A stretch of 64,000 bases of DNA from Alternaria dauci (Eukaryota; Ascomycota; Dothideomycetes; Pleosporales; Pleosporaceae), in the NCBI RefSeq assembly GCF_042100115.1, contig NC_091272.1, forward strand, positions 6,448,001-6,512,000. The letters are read 5' to 3'. Shown here piece by piece: positions 1 to 9,465 of the stretch (position 1 is its first letter; each line of letters starts with the position of its first letter). The notes beneath the pieces were generated by a model. The model searched no databases. It worked only from the letters and a program-made list of their open reading frames with translations, and was not told the origin of the DNA. Made by a program: the position numbers and the translations under genes.

Positions 1-226
1 CCTGCAATTATACAAGCCGCAATTCTTGGGAGCGGCTGCATCGGATGGCATCGCGTATTGAGGTGCATGAGGATGGCTGACGCACAAGCGCCGATCTTCC
101 GATGGACTCAAAAGGCTTAGTCAGCGGGAAGCTCGCGGGCACGTGATCACGCAGAGCGGTGGCGATGTGTCGCGTCGCGTTCCTTGTGCTTTCATCCCAC
201 CTCGTGCATTGGTTACACAATATGAC

Positions 227-1051
227 ATGTCAACGCAGGCATCATCGCGTCATTATCGCTTATACCCCGCATATTGTTTCAAGGCATCGCCTACATACAA
301 TACATGGGTGAAGCTCACTGCTGCGGATGTGCACGCTCTTCGTTCTGAGAAGGAGTTTCAAGGTAGTGGTTCTGACAAATGTCATAGCTGTTGCTGACAT
401 ACCTGAGCAGCGCAGCGTGGCCTGTACTTTCATCTCAACCACCCCATCCGCTATGTCCGCATCGTGGGCGTCGTAGTAGCCATCGACGAGATCAGTCTCA
501 GATATACCGGTCTCACCATCGACGACGGAAGCGGCGCGACCATCGAGCTGAAGATTGTGCGAACACCTCCCGTCGAGCAGAACTCCGCAGACACGTCCTC
601 GGGCACAAAGGTCAGCAATCTGAACATCATCAGCCGCTTGGGCATCTTCGAAGTCGTGGTAGATGGTCAGCCACTAGACATAGGCTCTGTCGTCAAGGCA
701 AAATGCACAATATCAGAGTTCAGGGGCAACAAACAGCTTGAGCTGCAGCGCATCTCAGTCATTGCGACGACTGACGAAGAAGCACGAGCTTGGGCCGAAA
801 CCGCCGCGTTCAAGCAGGCGGTCTTGTCGCGGCCATGGCATATCTCGTCAGCTGAGCACAAGAAGATTAAGCAAAAAATAAAGGCCGACGAGAAGAAAGA
901 ACGAGAATATGAAAGGCGCAAGGCCGAATACGAGGTCAAGAAGGAGGAGCATAGGCTGGCGAGGGAGGCGTACTATGCGCAAAGAGAGAAGAAGCTTGAG
1001 GCGCGACGCCGGAAGGAGGAGGTCATGCTGAACTCTGGTGCTTTGATATGA
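227..1051 (+). CDS. STN1: CST complex subunit Stn1 (N-terminal OB-fold protein), two exons
   Basis: Stn1 is a telomere-capping subunit of the Cdc13/Ctc1-Stn1-Ten1 complex that binds single-stranded telomeric DNA and recruits Pol alpha-primase in the nucleus. I place exon 1 at 227-362 and exon 2 at 411-1051, with a 48 bp intron 363-410 (donor GTAGTG, branch CTGAC near 394, acceptor CAG at 410). The phase-1 junction restores the frame and gives a 258-residue product. The N-terminal part reads LYPAYCFKASPTYNTWVKL, then LNHPIRYVRIVGVVVAID and YTGLTIDDGSGATIELK, which is the typical fungal Stn1 OB-fold. The last 80 or so residues are a highly charged Lys/Glu/Arg helix, probably coiled coil. The length fits short fungal Stn1 proteins. 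Recognition rests on remembered family motifs; the intron is inferred from the sequence. Confidence 0.85.
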
Positions 1052-1263
1052 GATGCAGATTTCTTGTCTGACAAAGCTGCTGTCAGCACACCGACGCTGC
1101 TAGAAGGGTGCGGGGTTGTGGTGGCGCAGCACGTCGCTTCAGCCTGATCCAGTGCCTGTCATCTCTCTCATCTTCACACCCTATGCACACTTTCGCTACA
1201 GCTCCAAAGAGACTGAAGTTGGCCGCGGCCGCATGGTCTCTACACAGCTTCCACACCAAAGCC

Positions 1264-3165
1264 ATGGACGACGTTACCGTAACCACGCAACACTTCGATA
1301 ACCACTTACATGGGTCTATCGATCAGGCTCAGAGCTCTTCAACGTCTCGAGACGCACAGCAACCACTGCAGTATGACAGTATATCACAGGGTGGCAGCAT
1401 TAGAGTTCTCGATCTCGCTCCCGGCACCTGGGACGAGCCTGTCAGTTGTTACCTGAGGACAGTTCATTTGGACGACGACAACCCCCACTACGAAGCAATC
1501 TCATACGCCTGGGGCGACCCCAACGACTGGAAACCAGTCACTTGCAACGGATGCGCCGTCACCACAACACGCAGCCTGTTCGAGGCTCTTCAGCGTTTCC
1601 GATACGTCGACACTACAAGGACGCTCTGGGCCGATGCACTATGCATTAATCAAGCCGATGACGATGAAAAAACATTACAGGTGCGGCTGATGAGCTTCAT
1701 TTACACAAAAGCTGATCGGGTACTGGTGTGGCTGCAACACGATGATGACCAAGTAGTCCAAGATTCCCTGAATGCCATATGCCGATTTGTTCGTGAAGAA
1801 GATGGCTTTGGTACATTCGGAGGCTTGGATGAACTCCCGCAACCGACGCCCGACATACTGTACCGATGGCGTGATGTAGATGTAACTAGCGTTCGTGAAG
1901 TAGACTCATCCGAGGTTGCTGATGTCGTTGTTGAAGCTCTGGAACGCATCTGCAGCTTACCTTGGTTTGGCCGGGGATGGGTAGTCCAGGAGGTGGCATT
2001 GAGCACTTCAGCGTCAGTGTTTTGGGGCCACGGCGAAATCGGCTTCGAGTGGCTGGGTATCGCGTGTAACTGTGTCGCTTTGGAATACGCCCACAAGACA
2101 GGTTTGGGGACGATCACTTGCCTCTGTCTTTTTCGAGTATGTGGGGAATCACGTCAATCCAACCGCCCACGGCAATCGTTTCTCCGTCTGCTTTTCTTAA
2201 CCAGAGACTTGGCGTTCAGTGAACCAAAGGACAGAATCTATGGGCTACTAGGGCTGGAGACACTTGAGTGCGACCTTGCAAATCGTCAGCCTTTTATTGA
2301 CCCCGACTATGATACTACAACTATGGAATGCTATCGCAGAGTGGCAGCGAAACTTCTCTCCAAGCATCACGACTTTAGGGTCTTGTCCTGGATTCGCTAC
2401 GGTTCTCAGTCATCTATAGACTGGCCATCGTGGGTGCCAGATTGGAAAGAAGGTAATTTTAATGCGTTTACAGACTTTTCAGATGAGAACAATCAACAAA
2501 AAGATACCTCAGGTCTTATTCAATTATCGGAAACGATCTCGGGCAGAACTCGGTGCATCGAAATCTCAGGTTTCAGGGTTGACACAATCAACTGGGAAAA
2601 CAAAGAATTTGCAGCCCTACCACACTATGAGCACGATTTATCTCGATTCGCAGAAAGACTGCAAGTCTTGCTCCGTAATTTGGAGTACATATACAGCCAA
2701 CAATGTCTTGCCTGTACGTTTGGCAACTGGCGCAAGGATCAGCCGCTAGACTCTGTTCGTATTAAGAACCTTCGAAGAGACTATAATGCATTCATGGAGA
2801 GGGATTTTGTCCAAGATATCTATTCGGACAGAGTAGCAATATCATCGTATGTACCGCAGATGGATTCTATGGATTCCTTTGTACCGAATGCGGATCAGTT
2901 CGCTTTCAAGAGCTGTAATCAGAATGATGGTCGCTCTCTCTTCATCACTAGCACAGAAATGTTAGGCCTTGGTCCTCGAGATGCGATCCCAGGCGACGTC
3001 GTAGTCGTGCTGCACGGCAGCACAATACCTTTCGTCCTCAGACCTGCGAACAACGGCCTCTGGACGCTTGTAGGCGAATGCTACGTCTACGAAGTCAACG
3101 AAGGTCGTGCTCACCGAGAATGGAAAGAGAGAGGCAGCGTGTCTGAGAAGTTCACTATCTGCTGA
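1264..3165 (+). CDS. HET-domain (heterokaryon incompatibility) protein
   Basis: This uninterrupted frame encodes about 633 residues. Near residues 75-225 it has the hallmarks of the HET domain (PF06985): HYEAISYAWGDP, then LWADALCINQADDDEKTLQV, then a VLVWL strand. A later block with FLTRDLAFSEPKDRIYGLLGL is also standard for this family. HET proteins trigger programmed cell death when genetically different hyphae fuse; the partner of this one cannot be read from sequence. I chose ATG 1264 because of its strong context (gccATGg). An in-frame ATG at 1183 would add 27 residues with no domain character. The C-terminus is typical of the family. No frameshift or stop is seen, so the gene looks intact. 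Confidence 0.85.
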   Translation: MDDVTVTTQHFDNHLHGSIDQAQSSSTSRDAQQPLQYDSISQGGSIRVLDLAPGTWDEPVSCYLRTVHLDDDNPHYEAISYAWGDPNDWKPVTCNGCAVTTTRSLFEALQRFRYVDTTRTLWADALCINQADDDEKTLQVRLMSFIYTKADRVLVWLQHDDDQVVQDSLNAICRFVREEDGFGTFGGLDELPQPTPDILYRWRDVDVTSVREVDSSEVADVVVEALERICSLPWFGRGWVVQEVALSTSASVFWGHGEIGFEWLGIACNCVALEYAHKTGLGTITCLCLFRVCGESRQSNRPRQSFLRLLFLTRDLAFSEPKDRIYGLLGLETLECDLANRQPFIDPDYDTTTMECYRRVAAKLLSKHHDFRVLSWIRYGSQSSIDWPSWVPDWKEGNFNAFTDFSDENNQQKDTSGLIQLSETISGRTRCIEISGFRVDTINWENKEFAALPHYEHDLSRFAERLQVLLRNLEYIYSQQCLACTFGNWRKDQPLDSVRIKNLRRDYNAFMERDFVQDIYSDRVAISSYVPQMDSMDSFVPNADQFAFKSCNQNDGRSLFITSTEMLGLGPRDAIPGDVVVVLHGSTIPFVLRPANNGLWTLVGECYVYEVNEGRAHREWKERGSVSEKFTIC

Positions 3166-3959
3166 ACTCGCCAACACAACAGGTGCCGGGCGATCGCCTG
3201 GCTTTTCAATGACACCCTCGAACTTGGCTACTCACGTATGCGTCAAGAGCTCAAGGCGACACCTTGCAATAGATATTTCGTCCGCCGTCCGAACAAGCGC
3301 GTTGAGCATGAAGGAGAGAGTGTTTGGGGCTACGGGACACGAAGGAGTTCACGATTTTTGCCACGCACTCTCGAATAGACGCATTAGTAGCGACAAAAGT
3401 GATCCACTCCTACATCTCCATACGCTGGGTGAAACTTTACAAACGCTTAGTCCCTTGTTGGACTGTGGTTTAACAGCGTGGTTACCATCCACTTCATCCC
3501 ATGGTAAAGCAGAGAGAGCCAACAAATCCTTCCAAAATGCAAAATCATCACGTGAGCAAGGGACTCAACGTTTCACCGAAAGCTTATCCGAGAACCGCTT
3601 CCCAATCGGCTTTGTTTGCGGTTGTGGTCATATGCTTGTGTGCGATCGAAAAATTGTTAGCCTCTTCGCTGCCTGCTCCACGACTGTTTAGGTCTGTGCG
3701 GACTTTCTTATATATATTTCCCACACTCAATCCCTGATTCTTACCCCACATTTAGTGACTACCCGACTACTCGAGTCCATTACATTGTGACTGAATTTCA
3801 CGCTACACCTGTGTCTGCGTATATACTCGATACTATTTCTGTCGCCTCTTTAAAAATCTCCTCTTCGATTCTACTACCTGACAACGAAGCCGGAACACAA
3901 CACCTTGCTCCACAAGAGGTCTTACTGGTCGCGCTCATCTTCACAGTTCACTCGCAACG
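3166..3959. other. Intergenic region with a TATA-like stretch
   Basis: There is no convincing gene here. An open frame over the first half has no recognisable composition. An alternating TA run near 3709-3718 lies about 245 bp upstream of the next ATG and could be a core promoter element, but this is weak. Confidence 0.4.
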
Positions 3960-4619
3960 ATGCCTGAATTGCAAACACGAATCAAGGACCTAGCTCGATT
4001 CGGCGAACCGAGTCGCTGGTTCACTGTCAAGATGTATCCACCCCCAGATGACAAGCTGGGCACTACCCATCGCGAGTATCGTTATACCTTCAAAGGACCA
4101 CCACGACAAATGGACGACCCGCTCATCCGCATGATTATCCGAACAATCCGCAAGCTAAGCAAAGACCACATGCTTGTCGCTGCAGCAGAAATATGGCCAC
4201 ATAACCTGGACGAGACCCCGCCCATCTGGCCCGGACGCGCTGGTGGCGCTACGAAACTGTACGCATTTACGCAATTATTCGAAGAGTTTCCTCTGGCTGC
4301 GGAGATTTGCGTTGCTCGAGGCACAACCACATTAACAGCCGAAGACATCTTGGTACGCAAGAAGTGGAAGCGTAGAGGAGCTGGTGCGGAGCCTTGGACG
4401 CCTCTGAAGACTTGGCTCCTGCAATTCCCACTTCCTGTTCAACTTACCAGCGGCGATGATAGTCGAGGTATACCTCGTATTATACTCTCTCAACAGCGGT
4501 GGTGGGCAAGACGGGCAAGCACTTTCGCCTTATGTCATTACCGCTTGAGATCCGCCTTGTCATCTTCCAACATATCCTTGGTGAGAACATGTGTCCTAGT
4601 GTCCGTATCGATCCAATGA
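3960..4619 (+). CDS. Hypothetical protein (possible exon 1 of a gene continuing downstream)
   Basis: The frame starts at an ATG and runs 219 codons. The first 165 or so residues look coding (mixed composition, several Trp and Pro, a WPHNLDETPPIWPGRAGG stretch). The last 50, from about 4470, are less protein-like and overlap the next frame by about 90-120 bp. I do not recognise a family. The frame may really be exon 1 of a gene that splices into the F-box-like frame beginning about 4499. The obvious donor (GTATAC at 4468) and acceptor (CAG at 4496) would make a 29 bp intron, which is too short. A GTGCGG donor at 4384 keeps frame with that acceptor but is a poor donor. RNA reads across 4380-4530 would settle the structure. 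Confidence 0.5.
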   Translation: MPELQTRIKDLARFGEPSRWFTVKMYPPPDDKLGTTHREYRYTFKGPPRQMDDPLIRMIIRTIRKLSKDHMLVAAAEIWPHNLDETPPIWPGRAGGATKLYAFTQLFEEFPLAAEICVARGTTTLTAEDILVRKKWKRRGAGAEPWTPLKTWLLQFPLPVQLTSGDDSRGIPRIILSQQRWWARRASTFALCHYRLRSALSSSNISLVRTCVLVSVSIQ

Positions 4620-5311
4620 CGCGGCAAGAAAAGGTTACTTTGAGACACCCTGGAGTCGCACTGGCTCAAATAGAAGAGCCGGGTTCTGCTGTTGGTTCAG
4701 ATCTACCGAACTGCGCAGTCTTGCTCTTGAACAAGAGCTTACACCAAGAAGCCCTTCGTGCAGGGTTTCAAGGCAGTCGGAAGCATTTCTACAGACCAGA
4801 TGTCCTTCAAGGTGTTATTAGAGCGAGCGCTACGTCTTCGTACAACCAACTCAGCCGCATCTATCTTCATCTGGATATTACCAGATACTTCGAATTTTTC
4901 GGCGTTCGATTCAACTTCTCTGCGGTTCCCTCAGTACAGTATTCGCCAATTGGATGTACCGCGAGTCTGTTACAGGGTATCTCAGGACTCAAACACTTCG
5001 AGTTATTCTTCACAAGCCCGTACGGTCCCAACCGACGCTCAACTCCCTGGTACAACAGCGGCCATTCCAATACCGTTGAAGTCTACCCGTGTCAAAAGAC
5101 CACTGTGGACTGGATTCTTACCTTCAGGTTTCCGTACCTCAAAGATATCCCCAACGTTCATCTCATCGGCAGTATCAAGAGCTGTACCAAATTTAGGTGG
5201 TACTACATCCTCGGAAAGGAGTATGAGCAACGAAAGCTAGACTACCGCACACATGGATATGACCAAGCAGCAGAGATCGCCGTTCTACTCGAGGGTACAA
5301 TGGATCAGTAA
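4532..5311 (+). CDS. F-box-like / 2EXR-like hypothetical protein
   Basis: From ATG 4532 the product begins MSLPLEIRLVIFQHIL. This is the leucine-proline opening shared by fungal F-box and 2EXR-type proteins, which are abundant and mostly uncharacterised in Pezizomycotina. The frame is open upstream to 4499. About 259 residues follow, with hydrophobic beta-like segments (RIYLHLDITRYFEFFG; LKHFELFFTSPYG) but no known catalytic motif. F-box proteins act as substrate adaptors of SCF ubiquitin ligases, but that role is only an inference from the N-terminal motif. It overlaps the frame 3960-4619 and could be its second exon. Confidence 0.55.
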   Translation: MSLPLEIRLVIFQHILGENMCPSVRIDPMTRQEKVTLRHPGVALAQIEEPGSAVGSDLPNCAVLLLNKSLHQEALRAGFQGSRKHFYRPDVLQGVIRASATSSYNQLSRIYLHLDITRYFEFFGVRFNFSAVPSVQYSPIGCTASLLQGISGLKHFELFFTSPYGPNRRSTPWYNSGHSNTVEVYPCQKTTVDWILTFRFPYLKDIPNVHLIGSIKSCTKFRWYYILGKEYEQRKLDYRTHGYDQAAEIAVLLEGTMDQ

Positions 5312-6258
5312 GTTGACCAGAAATTCCATCCCTCTAGCGCGCCGCAACTGGGATGCATAGAGTCTGCGCTTGCTTTCCGAATCTACTTCGTAATATCTGC
5401 TAACTCACGGCACAGTGCACCCCCTTGCTATTGCCCTGCATCATGCGTCAACCAACCACAAGATCTTCACCATTTCGATCACGATGACGTTTACGGTAAG
5501 CCGATATATACACCAACACTGGCGGTCGGAGGCACATCCTCGCTGAGGACGTCTGCGCCAGAAGATATGCCAGCTTCGGTCGTCAAGGAAGGCTTCCTCT
5601 GGTCTAAAGTGCTTGTGGTAAGCCAATAACATGCCCAGCATGCAAGTGTTTTGTACTCATCTCAATCCAGGGGACATGAATACTTTAACGAGCTCTACGC
5701 AATGAGCCTCTCGCAAGCGATATATGACATTGCCGGGATATATTGGAAAGCGGAAAAGCAAGCGGAGGAGGGAGCTACATTCTTCATCGTGGCGAGTTTA
5801 CCCAGGTTGGCGGATGGCATCGGCACCGCAGTCGTCAACTTATAGCTAGAGTATGACCAAAGGGTTTTGTTGATCTTACGTATATGTTCTACAGCCGTGA
5901 TTGAAGCGCATGATTAAGAGTTTTGGTTGAAGGAGAGACCACCTGGCCTACGTGATTGTGCTTGCTTTGTAAGTTGATCAACCGCAGTTCCCCAAACCAA
6001 TGTCGTTTCTTGAACTGCGTGTTTTTGGGTTACATTGAAGAGCAAACAGTGATGCATCTGATCAGCGGCAGCAGACTCTAAGAGATGATCTAACAAGTTC
6101 CAAGATTGTCTCGTCAGGCTTTGAAGACTAACGATAGCATACGCTAAGCAAGCAAAGCTGTGAATGACTATTTACAGCAAACACGGGCTTCCTCAAAAGC
6201 TACGCACATCATCCAGATCTGACACAAAGCAACCTTGAAAGCTTTCTGTCTTTGAACT
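5312..6258. other. Intergenic region
   Basis: I see no recognisable gene. A plus-strand frame at 5651-5845 (64 codons, with YFNELYAMSLSQAIYDIAGIYW) has a passable composition and could be an exon of a small gene. It has no convincing start context or partner exon. Confidence 0.35.
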
Positions 6259-6948
6259 ATGGGTGACACCAGAGCCGAGTTGCTTACAGCCAAACTGAAG
6301 AACGACTTCGGCAACGTACCATTATGGAATGTCTCAACAACACAACAATGCCTTGACGCCCACGATACACATTGGCAAATCAAGCGAACGTATTGTGAGT
6401 GGGCTCACGACTACAACAGATTCCGCCCACTTGCCAGGATGGTATATCGAGCGTGCAAGAAAGACATTGGCGAGCTTCCAGATGTCAACACAGAAACGAT
6501 CAAACAGTGGATTATGGTGGATGGCTTGATTGATACTGAAATCAAGGCAAAGTATCAGCTACTATATGACGATACGCTGCCCAATATGCGGAAAGCGAAG
6601 AAATTGTTGGCCGAGTTAAGACGGGACGAAGGTGATTGCCACAAGATTGGCGAACTGCGCGCTCTGAAGTGGATTGAGGACAAGTTCGACATGAAAGATA
6701 TCATAAAGAGCTACAGGTACCACATCACAGAGGCAAAGCTTTTTGGTCGCGCGGAAGCCTTACGATATCGTTTACAGGACGAGCTTAAATGCAGGGACGT
6801 GCCATCGATTCTGGAATTAAGGATCCTGTTCCACAACAATCTCAACGACAACGCCATCGCTGCTTACTATCTGGAGAAGATATCCAGGCCATCTAAAGAG
6901 GAAATTACAGCGGCAGGAGTTTCGTCGCTCATTGATACGGTGAGCTGA
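6259..6948 (+). CDS. Hypothetical protein, probable 5' part of the gene continuing at 7006
   Basis: A 229-codon frame opens at ATG 6259. The product is helical and charged (for example RKAKKLLAELRRDEGD and KWIEDKFDMKDIIKSYRYH) and matches no family I know. It ends at TGA 6946-6948. The following long frame is in exactly the same reading frame, and only 57 bp separate the stop from its first ATG. That is tight for two separate fungal genes. A 78 bp in-frame intron at 6940-7017 (donor GTGAGC, branch CTAAT near 6996, acceptor AAG) would remove the stop and fuse the two into a product of about 670 residues. The alternatives are two genes or a nonsense mutation. Confidence 0.6.
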   Translation: MGDTRAELLTAKLKNDFGNVPLWNVSTTQQCLDAHDTHWQIKRTYCEWAHDYNRFRPLARMVYRACKKDIGELPDVNTETIKQWIMVDGLIDTEIKAKYQLLYDDTLPNMRKAKKLLAELRRDEGDCHKIGELRALKWIEDKFDMKDIIKSYRYHITEAKLFGRAEALRYRLQDELKCRDVPSILELRILFHNNLNDNAIAAYYLEKISRPSKEEITAAGVSSLIDTVS

Positions 6949-7005
6949 GGGCACTTGGACAATAAAAGACGTGTTTTAACAGAAGCTGATATACCTAATC
7001 TCGAC

Positions 7006-8349
7006 ATGAGTATCAAGCGATACAAATTACATCTCATTCACTTGAGAAAGTTGTGGCCGTACCCTGGTCAGGCTAGCGCCAGCGATATACCACTTTCGCA
7101 ATCCGCGCCCACGCAAATTCCACAAAGATTCTTTATATATCTGACCAAAAACATCCTTGAATCGCACTTAATAGTCGGTGTGATACAGCGGCCCAAACGC
7201 GGCAAGCATCTTCGCGAATACCATCCGGCGCTGAGCTTTCGACCTCGAGACCTGATTGCGACTCTCGCGCCCGACCCTATCGACGACTCGAGACTACCAC
7301 AGGACAAAGTCACCATGACCAACAACGGTGAGGATTCTGCGACACCTCAGCTCACACGCATCCCGATGGGTGACTGGAGCCGTAGCGAGTATCTCTTCAT
7401 CCAACTACAGAGTGAACTGTCCCTCGCCGTTACAAGTCTGCCCGTCAGACCCCGCCATATCGATGATGGAGCTAATTTTATCGCTTACCGCGAATTCTTC
7501 GCGTCCTTCAAAGCCTCTCCTGAGAAGTCCCCGAAAGAGGCAGGTAATGATGTCGTAAAAGGCGTCCCGGCCTTCATCCACAAGCGCGACGAGCTATCTG
7601 GATTCGTCATGTGGGCCCTTCGACAGAATCTAGCAGTAGCCAACAAAGACCCTGCACTGACTTTCAACAGCGTTCAAGTTACGCTTGACATGCTACAAGA
7701 CTATCGTCAGTTTCGCGAACGCCTGGGCTTCGACACGTACTTGCATGACCCAAGGTTGTGGCCTGAGCTCTGGAAATTCCTCCAAGACGCTGCTCGCAAG
7801 CAGTTTCCTGAGTTCAGCGGAGACGCTACCCAGGCCGTTGCCACACAAGATGGCGATAACAACGACCACGTGGACGTCGACATGGACTCGAGTCCCATCG
7901 TCGGACCCGTACCTGCCAACGACATGGCGGCCGCGTCAGACCACAGCTCAGTAGATGGAGAGGAGATACCTAGTGCCGACGCTGACGCTGATGAAGAAGG
8001 GGACGCGGAAGACGCTGCTGCTGAAGACGACGAGGACGACGAGGACTCCGGAACGGCCCAGCCAGAAACCCGCCAAGGCCCGGATGACTTCGCACTGGAG
8101 ACGGGAACTGTTCGGTGCACGGCGTGGTCGAAGGAGTCAAACTCGCGATGCAAGCGACATGCACGCAACGAGAACGAAGACCGCCGGTCGTGGAGATGCC
8201 ACAACCATGATCCGGCGCGGAAGGCGGTAATCAAGGCTGATCGTTTGGCAAGGAACCGCGCGGCCAAGGCGGGAAAGAAGGCAGAGAAAGACGGAGTGGC
8301 GAAGCCAAAGCAGCAGAAGAAGAAGGCGGGAAGGAAAGCAGCAAAGTGA
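7006..8349 (+). CDS. Hypothetical nuclear-type protein with acidic tract, Cys/His cluster and basic tail
   Basis: From ATG 7006 the frame encodes 447 residues and is probably the 3' part of the gene starting at 6259. The middle is mixed. Around 7960-8050 there is a dense Asp/Glu/Ala tract (ADADADEEGDAEDAAAEDDE). Around 8110-8215 a Cys/His cluster follows, with VRCTAWSKESNSRCKRHAR and then WRCHNHDPARK. The spacing suggests a small zinc-binding knuckle. The last 45 residues are Lys/Ala-rich (KAGKKAEKDG, KQQKKKAGRKAAK), like a nuclear localisation or DNA/RNA-contact tail. Acidic tract plus zinc knuckle plus basic tail points to a chromatin or nucleic-acid protein, but this is inference. A later in-frame ATG at 7315 is an alternative start. 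Confidence 0.65.
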   Translation: MSIKRYKLHLIHLRKLWPYPGQASASDIPLSQSAPTQIPQRFFIYLTKNILESHLIVGVIQRPKRGKHLREYHPALSFRPRDLIATLAPDPIDDSRLPQDKVTMTNNGEDSATPQLTRIPMGDWSRSEYLFIQLQSELSLAVTSLPVRPRHIDDGANFIAYREFFASFKASPEKSPKEAGNDVVKGVPAFIHKRDELSGFVMWALRQNLAVANKDPALTFNSVQVTLDMLQDYRQFRERLGFDTYLHDPRLWPELWKFLQDAARKQFPEFSGDATQAVATQDGDNNDHVDVDMDSSPIVGPVPANDMAAASDHSSVDGEEIPSADADADEEGDAEDAAAEDDEDDEDSGTAQPETRQGPDDFALETGTVRCTAWSKESNSRCKRHARNENEDRRSWRCHNHDPARKAVIKADRLARNRAAKAGKKAEKDGVAKPKQQKKKAGRKAAK

Positions 8350-9057
8350 GATACTCCGAGAGCAGGCGCAGAATGCGCAAGGAAAGCTGGTAGTGGTGGG
8401 TGAAGGAGAAACAGTTCAACCAGGCAAGAAGGTCTCGAAGTGAACGTCTTGGGAAAATGTACGGTGTGTGGAGGAGTATTACAACGGAAAAGTTTTTGAA
8501 CAACGCAAATTTGGCCGGATAATACAACGGACAGGAAAGACCTCAGCAGTATCTGAAGACTGGAGTAAGGCGTTGCGGAGATGACTTAGCGAGGTGTTCA
8601 TGGTGCACCAGGTATTTGGCGGAAGGTATTTTAAGGTTACTGTGTTAACCTGCTTACCATTCCAGTAGCAACCCTGTATCATAGCTTAATGACCTTTTTG
8701 ACTTTCTTTCTACCAAGTCTTCTCTCTGCGTATATGGTAGCATCACTGTTCTTTGAGGGATGTAAAGATTCTTGCGCACTGCTTTCGGCGTAGAGACGAA
8801 AGTTGGAGAGGCGCGGAAGGCTGGGGGAGAAATGACGAGGTTTGCAGCACGCTATGACGTCATCTTCCTGGGTTGCCGACGCGTTGAGCTTTGAGGCATC
8901 GCGCCGCGCGCACCATACGCCCAGAAGTTCACAAGTGGCTCCTACGGGCGTCTTAGCAATACTCTCTACCAAGATCGAATGCCTAGAGGTGCGATGCGAA
9001 AACAAAGCCGATCCAGACCTGCGGGCAGCAACACCGGTAGCGGTGAGACACACCATC
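8350..9057. other. Intergenic region
   Basis: Long frames exist on both strands (for example minus 8679-9224), but none has recognisable protein character or a convincing start. I read this as the 3' flanks of two convergent genes. Confidence 0.35.
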
Positions 9058-9465
9058 TCAGCGCTTATGTTCGTACCTCCGCCATGCGGACTCCAATCCT
9101 CCAACGATGCCTTCATTCCCTCTGCATCTTTTCCAGAAGTCAAAAAAGTCATCAAACTTGACTGGTACACTCCTTGTCCTGATGTACTTCTGCTTGACAT
9201 AGCCCTTCCCTGGCAAAATTTCATAGACGCAAACGCCTATATCGGCTCTGTAGTTACCTTTGTTGAGATTTCCCATCAAGGCAACAGATTCTGGGTCCTC
9301 ATAATGATCTTCTGCAAGCTTAGACTCACGATCCAGGTCACCGCGCTCCCTCCGAAGCAATATCTCAGAAATGACTTCGTGATATTCGGCGTCGTCGACT
9401 TCCTTCATGCGATCCAGTAATTTTCGGTCCACATACCAAACCTGACTAGGTCTCGCAGTACCGGC
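9058..9465 (-). pseudogene. In-frame continuation of the F-box-like gene downstream of the TAG
   Basis: After TAG 9466-9468 the same minus-strand frame continues for 135 codons to a stop at 9058. It includes VWYVDRKLLDRMKEVDDAEY and ends in a charged, aromatic-rich tail (FDDFFDFWKRCRGNEG). Composition is protein-like and there is no good start codon of its own, so I read it as the severed C-terminal part of the gene above. The apparent splice pair here (GTAGGC at 9469, CAG at 9442) would give a 28 bp intron that also breaks frame, so it was not used. Confidence 0.45.

Noticed and set aside
4468..4496. 29 bp intron joining the frames at 3,960 and 4,499
   Set aside because: The GT and AG fit the frames, but the length is not credible.
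8842..9420. 192-codon plus-strand frame
   Set aside because: Shadow of the minus-strand frame 9,058-9,465; no family character.
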